A stretch of DNA of 64,000 nucleotides, taken from the NCBI GenBank assembly GCA_902494625.1, contig CABUUB010000003.1, positions 1 through 64,000 on the forward strand. Reading direction: 5' to 3'. The notes under the pieces are model-generated. The model was given only the letters and a program-made list of their open reading frames with translations, was not told where the DNA came from and did not search any database. This stretch comes from an uncultured Collinsella sp. Lineage in GTDB: Bacteria > Actinomycetota > Coriobacteriia > Coriobacteriales > Coriobacteriaceae. Each line of letters starts with the position of its first letter. The stretch's first letter is position 1. Below, one piece after another: positions 52,863 to 61,655 of the stretch. The position numbers were made by a program, and so were the translations under genes.

Positions 52863-52898
52863 GCAGGGCGGACGCCGGTCTACAGCGCCCGCCCCTGT
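52863..52898 (-). promoter_or_regulatory. Hairpin between binding-protein and permease genes
   Basis: CAGGGGCGGGCGC and GCGTCCGCCCTG (minus strand) pair around a 9-nt loop and are followed by CTTGTTTC. It may reduce read-through into the permease, giving more binding protein than transporter (inference). Confidence 0.6.
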
Positions 52899-52964
52899 GG
52901 CTCAGATATTGAATAACGCAGCTAAAGCGCGAGCACGGGCTCTAGACGCATGCCGCGTATAGCA

Positions 52965-53945
52965 TTACGCGTCCAGAGCGGAAAGGTCGATGCCCAGGGC
53001 CTCGGCCATCTCGTCGTTCTTGACGACGACCAGGTCCTTGCTCGAGAGGTGCTTGATAGGCATGTCTTCGGGCTTGGCCTCGCCCTTCAGAATCTTGACG
53101 GCCATCTCGCCCGCGGCGTAGCCCAGATCCTCGTAATTGATGGAGAGGGTGAACAGGCCGCCGGCCATGCACATGCCCTCCTCGCCAGTCACGAAGGGAA
53201 GCTTGTTCTCCTTGCAGATCTGGCCCACCTGCGAGGCGCCCGCGGCGATGGTGTTGTCGGTGGGGGAGTACAGCGCGTCGACCTTGCCCACGGCAGACTC
53301 GACGACGGACTGAATCTCGTTGGAGCTCGAGACGGTGAAATCGGTGTACTCGAGGCCCAGCTTGTCGAGCTCCTTCTTGGCGGCCTTGATCTGGACGTCG
53401 GAGTTGGACTCGGCGGTGCAGTAGAGCAGGCCGACCTTTTTAACGTCGGGCAGGACCTTCTGCATCATCTCGAGCTGCTCGGCGACCGGGGTGAGGTCGG
53501 AAGCGCCCGTGACGTTGGTGCCGGGCTTGTCGTTGTCCTGGACCAGGCCGGAGGCGGCGTAGTCGGTGATGGCGCAGCCCACGATGGGGATATCGGCCGT
53601 GGCGCCGGCGGCAGCCTGCGCGGCGGGCGTGGCGATGGCATAAATCAGGTTGACGTTGTCGCCCACAAACTTGTCAGCAATGGACTTACACGTGGACTGG
53701 TCGTTCTGGGCGTTCTTCTGGTCGATCTTGACCTTAAGGCCGCTCTCCTTGATGGCCTTGACAAAGCCGTCGTTGGCGGCGTCGAGTGCGGAGTGCTCGG
53801 TGAGCTGCAGAACGCCGACGGTGTAGTCGGAACCGGCGGCAGCAGAGCCGGAACCAGAGTTGCCGCCGCATCCGGCGAGCGGAGCGAGCGCGAGCAGGCC
53901 AGCAGAGACCAGAAGGCTCCTGCGGCTGATGGTGATGTCCTTCAT
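52965..53945 (-). CDS. ABC transporter substrate-binding lipoprotein (TrpX family)
   Basis: 326 residues from ATG 53945 with GGGGGG upstream. A lipoprotein signal peptide with Arg pair (RRSLLVSAGLLALAPLAGC) has the lipobox LAGC, then a Gly/Ser/Ala linker. The mature part is a two-lobed PF04392 binding protein (VGVLQLTEHSALD, VGLLYC, VDALYSPTDNTIA). These proteins capture aromatic amino acids or other small solutes. It is the first gene of the three-gene ABC operon. The SRRSLL context could also permit twin-arginine export (weak inference). Confidence 0.9.
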   Translation of the reverse strand: MKDITISRRSLLVSAGLLALAPLAGCGGNSGSGSAAAGSDYTVGVLQLTEHSALDAANDGFVKAIKESGLKVKIDQKNAQNDQSTCKSIADKFVGDNVNLIYAIATPAAQAAAGATADIPIVGCAITDYAASGLVQDNDKPGTNVTGASDLTPVAEQLEMMQKVLPDVKKVGLLYCTAESNSDVQIKAAKKELDKLGLEYTDFTVSSSNEIQSVVESAVGKVDALYSPTDNTIAAGASQVGQICKENKLPFVTGEEGMCMAGGLFTLSINYEDLGYAAGEMAVKILKGEAKPEDMPIKHLSSKDLVVVKNDEMAEALGIDLSALDA

Positions 53946-54106
53946 ATCGTTACCCCCCAGTATAGAAATGGCTGGAAACACTGCACTCAAACAAAGTGCA
54001 AGTGTAACTATAGTAGCGCGGATGTCCATTTTTACAATAACTTGGCGGGTTTTTTAATACAGAACCGGATGGGCGGTACGGGTAGTTGAATGGACGGCGG
54101 AGGTTC

Positions 54107-54889
54107 TTATGCGGCGGAGGCGTCCTCCTCGTCTAGCGCAGCAAAGAGTTTCTTGCCGTCGAGCAAGCGCGTGCTGACGTTTTTCATGCGGCTGACCTCA
54201 ACGGTGCGCAGGGTGTCGTCGGCGCCTCGGGTGTCGTAGACCGTTCCCAGCAGATACGAGACGCCATCGCGTTGCCTGATGGCAAAGGGCCGGACCGTCA
54301 TCCGCACCACCTCGGTTTCGCCGCGTGCCGTGACGCTCGAAATATCAAAGCTCACCGTGGTTCCGTGGTCGATGGCCTGCTCGATGAGCTCGCAGGTGTC
54401 GATGCGCTTGACGGGCGTGCGCGTGGCCTTGGTGGATTTGCTGCCGGCACTTGGAGCAGGCTCGGGTGCATCGAGGTAACCGCGAACGTCGGCACTCGCC
54501 ATGGCGACCAAGTGCTGAGCCATGCTTTTTCGAATGGCGATGGGCGTGGAGCGGTTGCGCATGACCATGCCGTGGAGCCGGATGATTTCCTCGTCGGTGA
54601 GCGGACGGGTCAAGAGCCGATACCCCACGCCGCGCTTGTACTCAATTTCGTATCCGGCATGGCGAAGTGCGGAGATGGCGGTGTAGATGCTGCGCCGCGC
54701 CGCCGAAATGGGCATGCGGGCGGGGTCGTCGGGATGGGCGAGGCGCCGGATCAACTCATCGGAAAGCATGGCCTTGTCCTCGCCGGTGTTCTCGCTTAAT
54801 AGTTGCAGGATGCGAACGGCGCGATAGGCTGCCATCGAGGCGGCGCCTCTAGTCGTGGTGTCGTAGGTTTCAACAGCGGTTTCGGTCAT
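54107..54889 (-). CDS. WYL-domain transcriptional regulator
   Basis: 260 residues from ATG 54889. The N-terminal winged helix (AAYRAVRILQLLSENTG, then RRSIYTAISALRHAGYEIEY) is followed by a WYL-like ligand-binding domain (about 160-240; VRPFAIRQRDGVSYLLGTVYD). WYL domains are thought to bind single-stranded nucleic acid or nucleotides; the target here is unknown. GGAAAGGA precedes the ATG by 10 nt; GTG 54898 is an alternative start. Its upstream region has repeated operator-like sequences. Confidence 0.8.
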   Translation of the reverse strand: MTETAVETYDTTTRGAASMAAYRAVRILQLLSENTGEDKAMLSDELIRRLAHPDDPARMPISAARRSIYTAISALRHAGYEIEYKRGVGYRLLTRPLTDEEIIRLHGMVMRNRSTPIAIRKSMAQHLVAMASADVRGYLDAPEPAPSAGSKSTKATRTPVKRIDTCELIEQAIDHGTTVSFDISSVTARGETEVVRMTVRPFAIRQRDGVSYLLGTVYDTRGADDTLRTVEVSRMKNVSTRLLDGKKLFAALDEEDASAA

Positions 54890-55006
54890 GGTGCCCACGT
54901 CCTTTCCGTTTTGGGTGGCAACGGTATGGAGCCTAGGACGCGGGGTTTTTCCAGGGGCGCAGGGCGCTCTGGGCGGTCGGTAGTCGTCGGCAAACGGCGG
55001 TTCGAG

Positions 55007-55069
55007 TTTTCAACAGTCCTGCTCAACTGACCAAAAGCTTGCCAAAAGCTTGACGGATGCTGTTGAAAA
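55007..55069. promoter_or_regulatory. Repeat-rich candidate operator upstream of the WYL regulator
   Basis: TTTTCAACAG (55007-55016) and CTGTTGAAAA (55060-55069) are inverted copies, and between them CCAAAAGCTTG is exactly tandemly duplicated (55031-55041 and 55042-55052), 11 bp apart or one helical turn. Confidence 0.6.
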
Positions 55070-55101
55070 AAGCGTCTCTCGACCGATGCCGAGAGACGCT
55101 T
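55065..55101 (-). terminator. Terminator of asnS
   Basis: AAGCGTCTCTCG and CGAGAGACGCTT arms with an 8-nt loop, followed on the minus strand by TTTTTTC. Confidence 0.93.
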
Positions 55102-55147
55102 GTGCGATGAGAGTTGGCGTGTGGCGACGCGAGCTAGCGTCCGACGA

Positions 55148-56551
55148 TTAGAAGTCGGCGTTGCCCACGGTGCGCGGGTGCGGCAGGACGTCGCGGATGT
55201 TGCCCACGCCCGTCAGGTACATGACCAAGCGCTCAAAGCCCAAGCCGTAGCCGGCGTGCTTGCAGGAGCCATAGCGGCGCAGGTCCAGATAGTACTTGTA
55301 CTGCTCGGGGGCCATGCCCAGATCCTTAATTCGACCTTCGAGCAGGTCCAGGCGCTCTTCGCGCTGGGAGCCACCGATAATCTCGCCGATGCCCGGCACC
55401 AGGCAGTCGGCGGCGGCGACGGTCTTGCCGTCGTCGTTCATGCGCATGTAGAAGGCCTTGATCTCTGCCGGGTAGTCGGTTACGAAGGTCGGGCGCTTAA
55501 AGTGCTCCTCGGTCAGGAAGCGCTCGTGCTCGGTCTGCAGGTCGATGCCCCAGCTGACGGGGTAATCAAACTGGTGGCCAGCAGCGACTGCCTGCTCCAG
55601 GATCTCGACGGCCTCGGTGTAGGTAACGCGGGCAAAGTCAGAGTTTGCCACGTGGTCCAGGCGCTCGATCAGTCCCTTGTCCACAAACTTGTTGAGCATG
55701 TTGAGCTCGTCGGGGCAGGTGGCCATAACGTCCTTAAGGACGTACTTGAGCATGGCCTCGGCGTTATCCATGTAGTCGTTCAGATCGGCAAAGGCCATCT
55801 CGGGCTCGATCATCCAAAACTCGGCGGCGTGGCGCGTGGTGTTGGAGTTCTCGGCGCGGAAGGTGGGGCCAAAGGTGTACACGTCGCCAAAGGCCATGGC
55901 AAAGTTCTCGGCATTGAGCTGGCCGGACACGGTGAGGCTCGCATGCTTGCCAAAGAAGTCCTGGCTCCAGTCGACCTCGCCGGACTCGGTGAGGGGCGGA
56001 TTTTTGGGGTCGAGCGTGGTCACGCGGAACATCTCGCCGGCACCCTCGCAGTCACTCGTGGTGATGATGGGGGTGTTGACGTAGACAAAGCCCTGCTCCT
56101 GGAAGAAGCGGTGGATGGCGGCAGCCGCGACAGAGCGGATGCGGAACACGGCACGGAATAGGTTGGTGCGCGGGCGCAGGTGCTGCTGGGTGCGCAGGAA
56201 CTCGACGGTTGCGCGCTTCTTCTGCAGCGGGTAATCCGGGGCGCTGACGCCCTCGACCTCGATGGAGGTGGCAGAAAGCTCGAAAGGCTGGGGCGCATCG
56301 GGGGTCAGCTTGACGGTGCCGATGCAGATGAGGGCGGCCGAGACGTTTTGGTGGGCGATCTCGTCGTAGTTGTCGAGCGCCTCGCGGTTCATGACGACCT
56401 GCAGGTCGCGGAAGCAGCTGCCGTCGTTGAGCGTAACAAAGCCAAAGTTCTTCATGTCGCGGACGGACTTGACCCAGCCGGCGACGGTGACAGTCTGGCC
56501 GCCGAGCGACTCGGCATCGGCGTAGAGCTGCGCGATTTTGGTGCGGTTCAC
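55148..56551 (-). CDS. asnS: Asparaginyl-tRNA synthetase
   Basis: 467 residues, class IIb synthetase. An N-terminal OB fold ([19 protein letters not shown]) precedes the catalytic domain with motif 2 ([19 protein letters not shown]) and motif 3 ([15 protein letters not shown]). The GTG at 56551 is taken as start because GGGAGG sits 5 nt before it and an upstream ATG at 56563 would contain that site. Presence of AsnRS with AsnB means Asn-tRNA can be made directly, without the amidotransferase route. Confidence 0.93.
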   Translation of the reverse strand: MNRTKIAQLYADAESLGGQTVTVAGWVKSVRDMKNFGFVTLNDGSCFRDLQVVMNREALDNYDEIAHQNVSAALICIGTVKLTPDAPQPFELSATSIEVEGVSAPDYPLQKKRATVEFLRTQQHLRPRTNLFRAVFRIRSVAAAAIHRFFQEQGFVYVNTPIITTSDCEGAGEMFRVTTLDPKNPPLTESGEVDWSQDFFGKHASLTVSGQLNAENFAMAFGDVYTFGPTFRAENSNTTRHAAEFWMIEPEMAFADLNDYMDNAEAMLKYVLKDVMATCPDELNMLNKFVDKGLIERLDHVANSDFARVTYTEAVEILEQAVAAGHQFDYPVSWGIDLQTEHERFLTEEHFKRPTFVTDYPAEIKAFYMRMNDDGKTVAAADCLVPGIGEIIGGSQREERLDLLEGRIKDLGMAPEQYKYYLDLRRYGSCKHAGYGLGFERLVMYLTGVGNIRDVLPHPRTVGNADF

Positions 56552-56654
56552 GTATCCTCCCATAACGGTTGAATGATAGTTATCCATACAGTTCGATATT
56601 CTAGCAGCTCGGCTCATTTGGGCTATACAGATAAGGCATTGGCGGGATGGTTTT

Positions 56655-56696
56655 TCAAACGAAAAGCGCCCGCGGCCAAATGGTCGCGGGCGCTTG
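56655..56696 (-). terminator. Terminator of the EIIA gene
   Basis: AAGCGCCCGCG and CGCGGGCGCTT arms around a 10-nt loop, followed on the minus strand by TTTCGTTTG. Confidence 0.9.
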
Positions 56697-56732
56697 ACGA
56701 GGTGCCTTTTGGCTGTGTGGCGCGGGGCCTGG

Positions 56733-57296
56733 CTACTTGGTCTTGGCAACCAGCAGCGGGTCGCCAAGCTTGACGAGCGGGTTGCCGCCGATAAGCGTTC
56801 CAGACTCGCCGACATGGTCGATGCTCTTAAGACGATCGAGCTCGGAGACGATGACGGTCACGATGTCCTCGTGACCGGCGGCCTTGATGGCCTCGCGGTC
56901 GAAGCTGATGAGCGGCTGGCCTGCCTTGACCACATCGCCCATCTCGACAAAGCGGGCAAAACCCTTGCCGTTCATTTCCACGGTGCCCAGGCCGACATGG
57001 ATGAACACGCGCAGGCCGTCTTCGGTAATCATGCCGATGGAGTGGTTGGTGACGGTGGTGGCACCGATGCGGCCGTTGGCGGGCGCATAGATGGTGCCGG
57101 TAATGGGCTCGATGCCATAGCCCTGGCCAAGCATGCCCGAGGCGATCGTCTCGTCAGGGACCTCGTCCAGGTTGACGAGCACGCCGTTGACGGGGGCATA
57201 GATGACGCCTTCGCGGGTGGCGAAGCTTGCTGCGGGCGGAACGGACGCCTCGCCCGTCGAGGTGAAGGTGGACTTAAACGAATCGAGCAGACCCAT
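56733..57296 (-). CDS. PTS glucose-type EIIA component
   Basis: 187 residues from ATG 57296 (GGAGG upstream). A Crr-like all-beta EIIA domain with the phospho-accepting His100 in [11 protein letters not shown] and the partner His85 in [24 protein letters not shown] is the N-terminal block. It is a free-standing protein. The two PTS permeases in this window (38.5 and 61.7 kb) lack an EIIA domain, so this protein could phosphorylate one or both (inference). Confidence 0.9.
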   Translation of the reverse strand: MGLLDSFKSTFTSTGEASVPPAASFATREGVIYAPVNGVLVNLDEVPDETIASGMLGQGYGIEPITGTIYAPANGRIGATTVTNHSIGMITEDGLRVFIHVGLGTVEMNGKGFARFVEMGDVVKAGQPLISFDREAIKAAGHEDIVTVIVSELDRLKSIDHVGESGTLIGGNPLVKLGDPLLVAKTK

Positions 57297-57540
57297 AGTT
57301 GCCTCCAACTTAAATAGGCGCATATCGCGCGCTTGGTTTGCCGGAAACGTTTCATATATGTTTCGCGGCTTGGTCAACGCCCCCTATTTTACGCTGCTCA
57401 GCGATACCTCTGAGCTGGGATTATGTGATATATCAGTTGAAGGGAAACTTATTGCTGGAGTGTTTCTGCGCCACGGGTTCAAGTGGGGTACGCTTGAAGG
57501 CGAAAAACAAGGGCGCATAATTTGCGCGAAGGGAGCACAT

Positions 57541-58440
57541 ATGATTGTCGAGAACCATGCGCTGTGGGGCGAGGAACCGACCGAGGAATATCCGGCGACG
57601 TTTACGTATTTGGGTGCCGAGCCGCTGCCCGATAAGCCGAATGGCCGCCGCCCTGCTGTGATTATCTGCGGCGGAGGTGCGTTTACGCATATCGCTCTGC
57701 ATGAGCAGGATCCCGTGGCGTTTGCGTTTTTGGATCACGGTTACCAGGCCTTTGTGCTCAACTATGTCACGAGTGACACGGGCGATGTGAGCTTTCCGCA
57801 CCCGCAGGCAGACCTTGCCAAGATGGTCGCCACGGTGCGCGCCAACGCCGACGAGTGGCATGTCGATCCCAAGCGCGTGTGCGTCGTGGGGTTCTCGGCG
57901 GGCGGCATGATCTGCGCTTCGCTGGCAACGCAATGGAAGACTGGTCCCTTCGCGGGCCTGGCAGGGGCGCGTCCGGACGACATTCGTCCCGATGCCGTGG
58001 TGCTGGGCTATCCATTGCTCGACTTTGCCTATGTGCGTGACATGCAGGCGCGCGATCCGCGCATTGACTTGCGTGTGCCCAAGACGGGCGGCAAGACGGG
58101 GCGCGATTTGCTCAACGACTACCTGTCGATGGTGACGGGCGGCGAGGCAACTGACGAGCATCTGGCCGACATCTGCCCCACCACGCATGTTTCGCGTCAG
58201 ATGCCACCGACCTTTGTGTGGGGCGTGTCCGACGACAAGACGGCGCCGATCGCGCAGGTCTACCCGTTTGCGCAGCGCATGGCCGAGGAGGGCGTTGCAT
58301 GCGAGATGCACGTCTTCGACCAGGGTGGTCACGGCCTTTCGCTCGGCAACGCCAACACCGCGGTCGACAACGAGGACAAGCAGGTGGCAGTCCGTCCCTG
58401 GATCCGCCTGGCCTTCCGCTTCCTCGAGCGCCATCTGTAA
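57541..58440 (+). CDS. Alpha/beta hydrolase (esterase/lipase-like)
   Basis: 299 residues from ATG 57541 with GAAGGGAG upstream; cytosolic, no signal peptide. Oxyanion-hole-like CGGGAF, nucleophile S119 in GFSAGG, the acid Asp in SDDKTAP and His in GGHGLS match the BD-FAE/acetylxylan-esterase-like group, which often act on acetylated sugars. The frame is open upstream to 57202 but overlaps the divergent EIIA gene, so the later start is taken. Confidence 0.85.
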   Translation: MIVENHALWGEEPTEEYPATFTYLGAEPLPDKPNGRRPAVIICGGGAFTHIALHEQDPVAFAFLDHGYQAFVLNYVTSDTGDVSFPHPQADLAKMVATVRANADEWHVDPKRVCVVGFSAGGMICASLATQWKTGPFAGLAGARPDDIRPDAVVLGYPLLDFAYVRDMQARDPRIDLRVPKTGGKTGRDLLNDYLSMVTGGEATDEHLADICPTTHVSRQMPPTFVWGVSDDKTAPIAQVYPFAQRMAEEGVACEMHVFDQGGHGLSLGNANTAVDNEDKQVAVRPWIRLAFRFLERHL

Positions 58441-58476
58441 GAGTAAGAGGGCCAGCCCCATCCCGTCCCTCATAAC

Positions 58477-58537
58477 TTGCGGTGAAATAGTTCCAATTAA
58501 AGTCACGGGGCTTTAAACAGGAACTATTCCACCGCAA
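58477..58537. repeat. Inverted repeat of the TTGCGGTG family (copy 2)
   Basis: Arms TTGCGGTGAAATAGTTCC (58477-58494) and its complement (58520-58537) have one mismatch. The outer 13-14 bp agree with the element at 24626-24690. Confidence 0.8.
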
Positions 58538-58632
58538 CTTCGTTTTGATCTGTTGGAGACGGAGGAAAATGGATCATTTTGTCGAGGGAGCGGGCGGCTG
58601 TTTCTGCTCCCGCGGGAAACCACGTCCCGTTT

Positions 58633-58839
58633 GGGAAATCGTGACCCGTTTTGGGCGCAGATTCCGGGTCGCAGTTTCCCCGAGGGGCTCGATCGGGAAA
58701 TCGCATCCCAGTCTGAGCGCCGATTCCGGGCTGCAGTTTCCGCTAGATGCCTCAACCGGAAAGCCCGTCCCGTTTAGGTGTTCCGGAGTGGGATTCGGTT
58801 TCCGCAACAGGCCCGTCTGGGAAGCAATGGCCCAGAATT
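58633..58839. repeat. Degenerate 62-bp tandem repeat
   Basis: Units beginning GGGAAA or close variants start at 58633, 58695, 58757 and 58819, exactly 62 bp apart, and share a CCCG/CCCA block, ATTCCGGG and AGTTTCC at equal offsets. The fourth is partial. 62 is not a multiple of three, and the weak ORFs here carry no family features, so this is taken as non-coding. With the inverted repeat at 58477 it fills most of a 540-bp gene-free stretch. Confidence 0.8.
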
Positions 58840-58860
58840 CCCCTTGCACCGATCTGTCGA

Positions 58861-58890
58861 TTGAACGTCGTTGTGTGTTCACGCTATCAT
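58861..58890 (+). promoter_or_regulatory. Candidate promoter of the feoAB fusion gene
   Basis: TTGAAC (58861-58866), 18-nt spacer, TATCAT (58885-58890). The palindromes at 58906-58938 lie just downstream, where a bound repressor would block transcription. Confidence 0.55.
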
Positions 58891-58905
58891 GTAAGCTTAA
58901 AATTG

Positions 58906-58938
58906 GTTAGCCATGGCAAACGGTTAGCCATGGTGAAC
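58906..58938. promoter_or_regulatory. Tandem palindromic operator upstream of feoAB
   Basis: GTTAGCCATGGCAAAC (58906-58921) is a near-perfect palindrome and is followed at 17-bp spacing by GTTAGCCATGGTGAAC (58923-58938). Position and symmetry fit a metal-dependent DtxR/IdeR/MntR-type repressor site; the regulator is not in the window. Confidence 0.6.
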
Positions 58939-58980
58939 ATAAATACAACGCCCTGCGGGCGCCGGGGGAGGAACACGGAC

Positions 58981-61341
58981 GTGAAGCTCGATACACTCGA
59001 GATTGGAAAGGACGCCGTTGTCGCATCGGTGGCATCGGACGATCAGGCACTCCGACAGCATATTTTGGACATGGGTCTAACGCCGGGCACCGAAGTCACC
59101 ATGATGAAGTACGCCCCCATGGGTGACCCGCTCGAGATCCGCCTGCGTGGCTACGAGTTGACACTGCGTAAGGACGATGCCGCTCGCATCGAGCTCGTGG
59201 GTATTCACGACACCGATACGGGTCCGCGCGCTAACGCCGCAATCGGCACGACGGAGCATCCGGCCCTGGGCGAGGGGACGTATTCGCCCCGTGCGGCAAA
59301 GACGGCCGTGCCAGAGGGCGCGCCGCTGCACTTTGCCCTCGCCGGCAACCAAAACTGCGGCAAGACCACGTTATTCAACCAGCTGACGGGCTCCAACCAG
59401 CACGTCGGTAACTTTCCCGGCGTGACGGTCGACCGCAAAGATGGCACCATCCGTAACCATCCCGAGGCGAGCGTTACCGACCTGCCCGGCATTTACTCCC
59501 TGTCGCCGTACACAGGCGAGGAAGTCGTGAGCCGTCAGTTCATCCTCGACGAGCGTCCGGACGCCATCATCGACATCATTGACGCCACCAACATCGAGCG
59601 CAACCTGTACCTGACACTGCAGCTCATGGAGCTTGACCGTCCTATGGTCATCGCGCTCAACATGATGGACGAGGTGACCGCCAACGGCGGCGCCGTAGAC
59701 GTCAACTTGCTCGAGAGCCTGTTGGGCGTGCCCGTTGTCCCCATTAGCGCTGCCCGCAACGAGGGCATCGGCGAGCTGGTGGACCACGCCCTGCACGTGG
59801 CACGGTTCCGCGAGCGCCCCGGTCGCCTGGACTTTTGCGCGCCCGACGGTCCGGACGGCGGTGCACTGCATCGCTGCATTCACGGCATTGCTAACCTGAT
59901 CGAGGACCATGCCGTGACGGCGCACATCCCGGTGCGCTTTGCGGCGACCAAGCTGGTCGAGGGCGATGAGCTGGTAACCGAGGCGCTTCACCTGGATCGC
60001 AACGAGCTCGACGCTATCGAGCACATCATCACCCAGATGGAGGGCGAGGCCGGCACTGACCGCCTGTCTGCGCTGGCGGACATGCGCTTTAGCTTTATCG
60101 GCGATGTGTGCGGGCGCTGCGTCGTCAAGCCGCACGAAAGTCGCGAACACGTGCGCTCTGTCAAAATCGACCGCATTCTGACGGGTCGCTATACGGCCAT
60201 TCCGGCGTTTCTGTTGATCATGGGCCTCGTCTTTTGGCTGACGTTTGGCGTGATCGGCGCGGCGTTGCAGGGACTCATGGAGGACGGTATCGCTGCCATC
60301 ATCGCCTCGGCCGATGCGGGCCTCAAGGCGTTCGGTACCAACGACGTGGTGCGCTCGCTGGCTGTCGACGGCGTGCTTACGGGCGTGGGCAGTGTGCTGA
60401 CCTTCCTGCCGATTATCGTCGTGCTCTTTTTGTTCCTCTCCATTCTGGAAGACTCCGGATACATGGCGCGCGTGGCCTTTGTCATGGATAAGGTGTTGCG
60501 TCGCTTTGGTCTGTCGGGCCGCAGTTTCGTGCCCATGCTCGTCGGCTTTGGCTGCACCGTGCCAGCTATCATGTCGACCCGTACGCTCCCATCCGAGCAC
60601 GACCGCAAGATGACGGTCATGCTCACGCCGTTTATGAGCTGCTCAGCCAAGCTGCCGGTTTACGGCTTGCTGTGCGGGGCGTTTTTCCCGCAGGCGACGG
60701 TTCCCGCCATGGTCTCGCTCTATCTGATCGGTATCGTGGTCGGCTGCGTCGCGGCTTTGGTGCTCAACCGCACGGCATTTAAGGGCGACCCGGTGCCGTT
60801 TATCATGGAGCTCCCCAATTACCGCCTGCCGAGCGTCAAGACGACGGTGATGCTGGCATGGGATAAGGCCAAGGACTTTATTACCAAGGCTTTTACCATT
60901 ATCTTTGCCGCTACCGTGGTCATCTGGTTCCTTCAGACGTTCGACATTCGCTTTAATGTGGTCGCCGATCAGTCGCAGAGTCTACTTGCCGGTCTGGGTA
61001 GCATCATCGCGCCGGTGTTGGCCCCGCTCGGCTTTGGCGATTGGCGTGCATCCACGGCGCTCGTCACGGGGCTCATTGCCAAGGAGAGCGTCATCTCGAC
61101 GCTCACGGTGCTTTTGGGCGCAACGTCGCCCGCGGCGCTGTCAACTATGTTTTCGCCGTTTACCGCTTACGTGTTCCTGGTCTTTACGCTGCTGTACCCG
61201 CCCTGCGTGGCGTCCATCGGCGCCGTCAAGAGCGAGTTGGGCGCGCGCTATGCCGTGGCCGTATTCGCGTTTCAGGTCGCCGTTGCCTGGATCGTGGCGT
61301 TTGTCGTGCATTCGGCGGGCATATTGCTGGGGTTGGCTTAG
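58981..61341 (+). CDS. feoB: Ferrous iron transporter, FeoA-FeoB fusion
   Basis: 786 residues from GTG 58981 (GGGGGAGG about 8 nt upstream). Residues about 1-75 form a FeoA-like SH3 domain (LRQHILDMGLTPGTEVTMM). Next is the G domain with G1 GNQNCGKT (Ser of GNxNSGKT replaced by Cys), G3 DLPGIYS and G4 NMMD, then the guanine-dissociation-inhibitor helices and the membrane part with two Gate motifs (FLSILEDSGYMARV and the FMSCSAKLPVY region). It moves Fe(II) across the membrane. FeoA is normally a separate gene. An upstream in-frame ATG (58930) overlaps the operator and is less likely. Confidence 0.93.
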   Translation: MKLDTLEIGKDAVVASVASDDQALRQHILDMGLTPGTEVTMMKYAPMGDPLEIRLRGYELTLRKDDAARIELVGIHDTDTGPRANAAIGTTEHPALGEGTYSPRAAKTAVPEGAPLHFALAGNQNCGKTTLFNQLTGSNQHVGNFPGVTVDRKDGTIRNHPEASVTDLPGIYSLSPYTGEEVVSRQFILDERPDAIIDIIDATNIERNLYLTLQLMELDRPMVIALNMMDEVTANGGAVDVNLLESLLGVPVVPISAARNEGIGELVDHALHVARFRERPGRLDFCAPDGPDGGALHRCIHGIANLIEDHAVTAHIPVRFAATKLVEGDELVTEALHLDRNELDAIEHIITQMEGEAGTDRLSALADMRFSFIGDVCGRCVVKPHESREHVRSVKIDRILTGRYTAIPAFLLIMGLVFWLTFGVIGAALQGLMEDGIAAIIASADAGLKAFGTNDVVRSLAVDGVLTGVGSVLTFLPIIVVLFLFLSILEDSGYMARVAFVMDKVLRRFGLSGRSFVPMLVGFGCTVPAIMSTRTLPSEHDRKMTVMLTPFMSCSAKLPVYGLLCGAFFPQATVPAMVSLYLIGIVVGCVAALVLNRTAFKGDPVPFIMELPNYRLPSVKTTVMLAWDKAKDFITKAFTIIFAATVVIWFLQTFDIRFNVVADQSQSLLAGLGSIIAPVLAPLGFGDWRASTALVTGLIAKESVISTLTVLLGATSPAALSTMFSPFTAYVFLVFTLLYPPCVASIGAVKSELGARYAVAVFAFQVAVAWIVAFVVHSAGILLGLA

Positions 61342-61655
61342 GGGCGCGTTGATGCTCCGCGCTTTTGGGCGAGCAACAATTAAACAAATATGAGCCAAAA
61401 TACCGGTAATTGTCGGCCTGCGGGGACTGTCCTACGCTGCAGGTTGCCGTTCGCTGCCTATTTGCTGCCGTTTGCGGATTCGTAAATACTTGCAATCGTC
61501 GGTCGATTTAACCGCATTACGCGATGCCGATGCACATTTTTTGTGCCCCTTTCTACAATCACTTTGTGTCTATTGCCGAGCATGTCTTCCGTTTCGCCTG
61601 TGTGGGGACGTGGGGTGCAATAGTCGTTTGTAGAGGCTCATTGAGGAGGGAATTG
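61342..61655. other. 314-bp gap upstream of the PTS gene
   Basis: No gene. A -10-like TACAAT lies at about 61553 with a GCACA/TGTGC hairpin just upstream (around 61530-61545) that could be an operator. No terminator was recognised for feoB. Confidence 0.5.

Noticed and set aside
58513..58910. ORFs on both strands in the 62-bp repeat region
   Set aside because: The 62-bp period shifts frame each unit; compositions follow the repeat and no ribosome-binding sites are seen.
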